NCBI GenBank assembly: GCA_050949705.1
Contig: JBMNGG010000005.1
Span: 186,001-250,000 of the forward strand
Length of the DNA: 64,000 nt
Reading direction: 5' to 3'
Source of the DNA: JBMNGG01 sp050949705
Lineage (GTDB): Bacteria > Bacillota > Thermosediminibacteria > Thermosediminibacterales > Tepidanaerobacteraceae
Shown here: one piece after another, positions 60,288 through 64,000 of the stretch
Numbering within the stretch: position 1 is the first letter of the stretch
Layout: each line of letters opens with the position of its first letter
Program-made: the position numbers and the translations under genes
Notes under the pieces: model-generated
What the model was told of the DNA's origin: nothing
Databases searched by the model: none
The model's input: the letters and a program-made list of their open reading frames with translations, nothing else

Positions 60288-61790
60288 TCAAATGACGCCA
60301 GCGAACAATATACTTGAAATTCCTATACTCAAAAAATTAACCAAATCGTTATTGACAAAGCTAAGTCCTCTTATGAGTAAATTAGGTTTACCATTATAGT
60401 CTTTTTTCTCAGTTTCTCCTTTCAATTCTTCAGAATAGTAAACTCCCTGAACTGTAGCACCAAGGATTGAATCAATGAGAGAACCTATAAACCCGCCAAG
60501 TGTTACTAGTTGAAATGCTTTTATATACTCGAAACTCAATTCACCTATGTTCAAGAAAGAAAAACCTAAAGTTGCAAATATTCCTATCAGCATAGACCCA
60601 ATAAAAGCAGATAAAGTTCCAAAGAGGCTTACAGCTCCTGATGTGCCTTTCGCAACTCTCTTGAATGTCCTTAGTGAAAGAGGGTTTTTCTTGTTTAATA
60701 TACCTAATTCGGTAGCCCATGTATCGGCATTAGCTGCAGCAAAGGAAATACCTAGAAAAACTAAATATGATGGATTATTAGTCAGATAATATAGTATAGA
60801 ATGAATCAATCCTACACCACCATTTGCAAAAACCTGGAGCACGTCTCTACGACCTGTTTTATCAAACTGTTTGGCTACTATTTTCTTTTCATTTTTCTTG
60901 AAATGGCTTAACAGACTAGCAGAAATGAAAAAAGCCACCATCATAATAGAACCGAAAATACCTGATGTAGCATACATGATCGTACCCATAAATGTAGCAC
61001 CGATTGAACCATCCAGTGTCAGAGATTTTTTACGATAAGCTGTATATGCGATAAAAAAGCTTATAATGAATCCTATACATGCCATATAAATAAAAAGAAA
61101 TAGGGAACTTCCATTAATAAAATAATTGGCTGACAAAGTAGAAAAAATTGGTACTGTAAGATTATCAAATCCATAAGGTGTCAAGGCCTCTATCAAAGCT
61201 GTAAGTACAGCAACTACAAAACTAATTCGAATTATACTGATATCCAAGCCTAGAAATAAGCCAAGGATAATTAATGCAACGAGAAAAGAAAATAATAGCA
61301 TTCCTATAGAACCTTCCAAACTTTTTTCATTGTTTAGGATTTTATATTTTCTACGACCGAAGTTCTCCCCAATAATCGCAGCAAAGCCATCACCATAACC
61401 CAGTGTTAAGGCTCCAAGTGCTCCAAGATATTTTAGATCATTTCCTAGAAATCCCCCATCCCAAGTAATAAGAACAAGTATAATAAGTGAAATAGGAAAA
61501 TATACTGTTCCAAGGTCAGCTCTGTCTTTTCCTCGTTCCATACTCTTTATAAGGTCATTTTTATAAGATAGATAGTTCAAAAAAACAAAAATAAGGGGTG
61601 GAATAATTGCATAGCGTATGTCTTTAATAAAAAACATTGCTACTATCCACCAGTGTGATACTCCTATATGTATAAACTTACGGGTAAATTCTGTAGAAAA
61701 CTTACCGATTTTTCTGATCACTTCCGAAATTACTAAAATAATAACTACAAAAATCATAGATAGTATAACACCTGTAATATCGCCAAACAC
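60288..61790 (-). CDS. Fused prenol-kinase-like / DUF92 (prenyl-phosphate-kinase-like) protein
   Basis: A 500-residue polytopic membrane protein of two halves. Residues 1-215 resemble the dolichol/phytol kinase group (FTRKFIHIGVSHWW, LGALTLGYGDGFAAIIGENFGRRKY, EKSLEGSIGMLLFS, the conserved G-D-G and K-S-x-E-G-S motifs). Residues about 245-500 are DUF92: KKSLTLDGSIGATFMGTIMY, AAANADTWATELG, KGTSGAVSLFGTLSAFIGS and GGFIGSLIDSILGATVQG. In plants these two families are VTE5 and VTE6, which phosphorylate phytol and phytyl phosphate. The fusion could turn a prenol into prenyl diphosphate (inference). GTG start at 61790 follows AGGAGG; a longer start at 61850 has none. Confidence 0.85.
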   Translation of the reverse strand: MFGDITGVILSMIFVVIILVISEVIRKIGKFSTEFTRKFIHIGVSHWWIVAMFFIKDIRYAIIPPLIFVFLNYLSYKNDLIKSMERGKDRADLGTVYFPISLIILVLITWDGGFLGNDLKYLGALGALTLGYGDGFAAIIGENFGRRKYKILNNEKSLEGSIGMLLFSFLVALIILGLFLGLDISIIRISFVVAVLTALIEALTPYGFDNLTVPIFSTLSANYFINGSSLFLFIYMACIGFIISFFIAYTAYRKKSLTLDGSIGATFMGTIMYATSGIFGSIMMVAFFISASLLSHFKKNEKKIVAKQFDKTGRRDVLQVFANGGVGLIHSILYYLTNNPSYLVFLGISFAAANADTWATELGILNKKNPLSLRTFKRVAKGTSGAVSLFGTLSAFIGSMLIGIFATLGFSFLNIGELSFEYIKAFQLVTLGGFIGSLIDSILGATVQGVYYSEELKGETEKKDYNGKPNLLIRGLSFVNNDLVNFLSIGISSILFAGVI

Positions 61791-61926
61791 AAAAAAACCT
61801 CCTATATTTTTAAAGAAATTATTATAATATATACCCGTTCTAAACAACATTAGATTTATCTTATATAATTAGACTTGTTACTACAATAATCCTGCAATTA
61901 TTTAAAGTTTTTCATCCTAAAATAAT

Positions 61927-62025
61927 ATAAAAAACCGGCTGGAATTAGATACACTACCTTTAAAATAACAGTCTTATGACATTAAATATCTATAAAAAGG
62001 GTAGTTGTTTATTCCTGCCGGTTTT
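61927..62025 (-). terminator. Long-hairpin terminator after gltX
   Basis: AAAACCGGC/GCCGGTTTT outer stem with inner GGAAT/ATTCC and ACTACC/GGTAGT pairs around an AT-rich loop of about 40 bases; a U tract follows on the minus strand. Unusually long for a terminator. Confidence 0.7.
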
Positions 62026-62035
62026 CTAATTTTCT

Positions 62036-63517
62036 TTAGTTATTCAGGCCTTGGTTCTCTATCCATTTTACGGCTTTTCTCATTCGTTTTACGGTTACTT
62101 CTTTGCCTAAAAGTACAATGATATCAAAGAGCCCAGGGCCAATAGTTCTTCCAGATATAGCCAGACGAGTCGGATGAATTAATTTTGCTGTTTTCACACC
62201 CATTTCTGCGGTAAGATTCCTAAAGGCCTCTTCTGTCTTGTCATGGGTGAACTCTTCTAATTCCTCCAGGGCATCAGCACCTAAGGTTAGCAGCTTTGCT
62301 GCATCATTCTTGGAAAAGTGCTTTTTAATGCCTTTCTCTTCATACTCTGTTATGTCTTTAAAGAAAAAGGCTATAGTATCAGCTAGTTCATCCAAAGTTT
62401 TTGCTCTATCTCGTGAAACATCAACTACTTTTTTGATATGATCAAATTTCTCTTTAGCTTCGTTTTCGGTAATTATTCCCTTTTTAACCATAAAAGGTAT
62501 TGTCATTTCTGTTACATATCCTAAGTCTAGTTCCCGCATGTAGTGACCGTTTATCCAAGTTAGTTTCTTTACATCATATATAGCTGCTGTTTTATTGACA
62601 CGCTCAAGGGTAAATTCATTGATAGCCTTTTGAAGGGGAAATATTTCTTCAGTTCCTTCTGGTGACCATCCAAGCAGTGTTAGATAATTGATAATGGATT
62701 CAGCTAAATATCCTTGCTCCTTAAATTCTTCTACAGATGTAGCTCCATGTCGCTTACTTAATTTGCTGCGGTCCGGAGCTAATATCATTGGTACATGAGC
62801 GAACTTAGGTATATCATATCCTAATGCTAAGTAAGTCTGAACTTGTTTAGGAGTATTAGATAAATGCTCTTCTGCTCTAATTATATGAGTAATGTTCATG
62901 GCATTATCGTCAATAACACAAGCAAAATTATAAGTAGGTATTCCGTTAGACTTAACAATTATAATGTCATCTAATACTGTGTTGTCAAAAACTACTTTTC
63001 CTCTAATTATATCATCTACTGTCGTTTGACCTTCTTTAGGCATTTTTATACGAATTGTAGGTTTTCTGCCTTCTGCTTCATATTTTGCTCTTTGCTCGTC
63101 AGTAAGATTACGACAATTTTCATCATATTTTGGAGGCTTGCCGGCTTTCATAGCTTCCTCTCGTCTCTGGGCAAGCTCCTCGGGGGTGCAATAACAATAG
63201 TAAGCTTTCCCCTCGGATAAAAGCCTATTTACTTCTTTGTTGTATAATTCCAATCGTTGAGATTGGTAATATGGCCCCAAGTCTCCTCCTTTTTCAGGAC
63301 CCTCGTCCCAATCAAGGCCCAACCATTTTAAAGAACGGAGAATTTGTGCTGTTGATTCTTCAGTAGAACGTTCTGTATCGGTATCTTCTATTCTCAAAAC
63401 AAAAGTCCCATTATTGTGTCGTGCATAAAGTAGGTTAAACAGCGCAGTCCTAGCACCTCCAATGTGTAAACTACCCGTAGGACTAGGCGCAAATCTGACT
63501 CTTACATTGTCTGACAT
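62036..63517 (-). CDS. gltX: Glutamyl-tRNA synthetase
   Basis: A 493-residue class I synthetase. The HIGH motif appears as FAPSPTGSLHIGGARTALFN and the KMSKS motif as KLSKRHGA; YCYCTPEEL and RIEDTDTERS are typical of bacterial GltX. It charges tRNA-Glu, and in Firmicutes generally also tRNA-Gln as Glu-tRNA-Gln for amidation. The ATG at 63517 has no strong upstream site (a weak GGAGTG lies near 63525-63530). Single gene, downstream of larC. Confidence 0.96.
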   Translation of the reverse strand: MSDNVRVRFAPSPTGSLHIGGARTALFNLLYARHNNGTFVLRIEDTDTERSTEESTAQILRSLKWLGLDWDEGPEKGGDLGPYYQSQRLELYNKEVNRLLSEGKAYYCYCTPEELAQRREEAMKAGKPPKYDENCRNLTDEQRAKYEAEGRKPTIRIKMPKEGQTTVDDIIRGKVVFDNTVLDDIIIVKSNGIPTYNFACVIDDNAMNITHIIRAEEHLSNTPKQVQTYLALGYDIPKFAHVPMILAPDRSKLSKRHGATSVEEFKEQGYLAESIINYLTLLGWSPEGTEEIFPLQKAINEFTLERVNKTAAIYDVKKLTWINGHYMRELDLGYVTEMTIPFMVKKGIITENEAKEKFDHIKKVVDVSRDRAKTLDELADTIAFFFKDITEYEEKGIKKHFSKNDAAKLLTLGADALEELEEFTHDKTEEAFRNLTAEMGVKTAKLIHPTRLAISGRTIGPGLFDIIVLLGKEVTVKRMRKAVKWIENQGLNN

Positions 63518-63576
63518 GAATAAAACACTCCAATCAAGCTATTAGATTATCAAATTTAAGTATAACACTACAAATT

Positions 63577-64000
63577 TTACTTTACAATAAGTTGTGTATG
63601 AAAAAGTTCGTAAGCCTTGATTAAAGGTATACCCTTCTCTTTTGCTATTCTCTTTAAATCGTCGTATTCCGGTGTAACCCTAATATTTTCATCTCTAATT
63701 TTTGCAATTTTCACCTTTAGATTTCCTAATGTAGTCTTAATTTCCTTAATCTCTCTATAAAGTTTTGTACGATTTGCTTCTGTTTCCCTCACACCCAAAC
63801 TAGTAGTTTCTTTAAGAATCGCTTCTGCTAATAGATTCTTTTTATCCTGAAAACATAAGCAAGTGAGTTTTACAGCAGGTCGACCTTTTTTCATTATTAT
63901 TGGTGTTAGAAATACATCCAAAGCTCCTTTTTGAAAAAGACTTTCAAAAACGCTATCATATAGTTCCGGATTCATATCATCTATATTAGCTTCTAGAACA
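63577..64000 (-). CDS. larC: LarC, nickel-pincer cofactor synthesis, 3' part
   Basis: A C-terminal part of LarC (DUF111), which inserts nickel into the pyridinium bisthiocarboxylate cofactor of lactate racemase and relatives. The frame stays open to the window edge: LEANIDDMNPE precedes DVFLTPIIMKKGRPAVKLTCLC, then GVRETEANRTKLYREI and YDDLKRIAKEKGIPLIKAYE. The rest is off the window. In Lactobacillus, larC is expressed through a ribosomal frameshift; whether that applies here cannot be seen. TAA stop at 63577-63579. Confidence 0.9.
   Translation of the reverse strand, partial: VLEANIDDMNPELYDSVFESLFQKGALDVFLTPIIMKKGRPAVKLTCLCFQDKKNLLAEAILKETTSLGVRETEANRTKLYREIKEIKTTLGNLKVKIAKIRDENIRVTPEYDDLKRIAKEKGIPLIKAYELFHTQLIVK

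Overview
The window looks like chromosomal DNA of a low-GC Gram-positive anaerobe of the class Clostridia. Supporting signs are AT-rich intergenic DNA, strong AGGAGG-type ribosome binding sites with many TTG and GTG starts, a SAM-I riboswitch, Bacillus-type LexA boxes, a Firmicute GlpP, a split transketolase, and an ftsE-ftsX-M23-ctp-minJ block as in Bacillus relatives. The gene set would suit a syntrophic or acetogenic member of Thermosediminibacterales/Thermoanaerobacterales (Tepidanaerobacter-like), but that placement is inference from memory.

Layout. 0-5 kb: yjbQ, a HIRAN-domain gene, an SOS-type dinB, a six-repeat glycine-rich protein and paaK. 5-16 kb: a long minus-strand glycerol regulon. 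Read in the direction of transcription it is plsY, then glpP, two small Lin0368-like membrane proteins, glpK (frameshifted), glpA-like, glpB-like, DUF1667, an HPr-PAS-sigma-54 activator, and a soluble chemoreceptor fused to a PhnD-like binding domain. Upstream of glpP I find a sigma-54 promoter with a pair of palindromic candidate activator sites. 16-23 kb: a CDF transporter, tRNA-Leu(CAG), an IS30-like remnant, and uvrA/uvrB with a LexA box. 23-27 kb: SAM riboswitch, metNIQ and an Asp/Glu-racemase-family gene. 27-32 kb: minJ-like, ctp, M23 activator, ftsX and ftsE. 32-39 kb: a saccharide cluster with a GT2-like::GH130 fusion, an alpha/alpha-barrel-type protein and a GT4 gene broken by one extra base.

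39-45 kb: small unknown genes, a 127-bp inverted-repeat element, a Nif3-like/amidohydrolase/membrane-transporter operon with palindromic candidate operators, and a Cys-rich protein. 45-56 kb: split transketolase, YitT, then a cell-surface polysaccharide cluster (TagA/WecG, CsaB, two GT4, Wzy-like ligase, DUF4330) and a ROK glucokinase. 56-64 kb: an ISLre2 remnant, class II aldolase, an M1 peptidase, an L,D-transpeptidase, a fused prenol-kinase/DUF92 membrane protein, gltX and the 3' part of larC.

How the genes may work together. The glycerol block has everything needed to import glycerol, phosphorylate it and oxidise glycerol 3-phosphate. It also carries two regulatory layers: GlpP antitermination with intercistronic terminators, and a sigma-54 activator whose N-terminal HPr domain could report PTS phosphorylation. 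The last gene suggests the same operon also feeds chemotaxis from inside the cell. Two genes (glpK and the GT4) each carry a single extra base, which could be real decay or a sequencing artefact.
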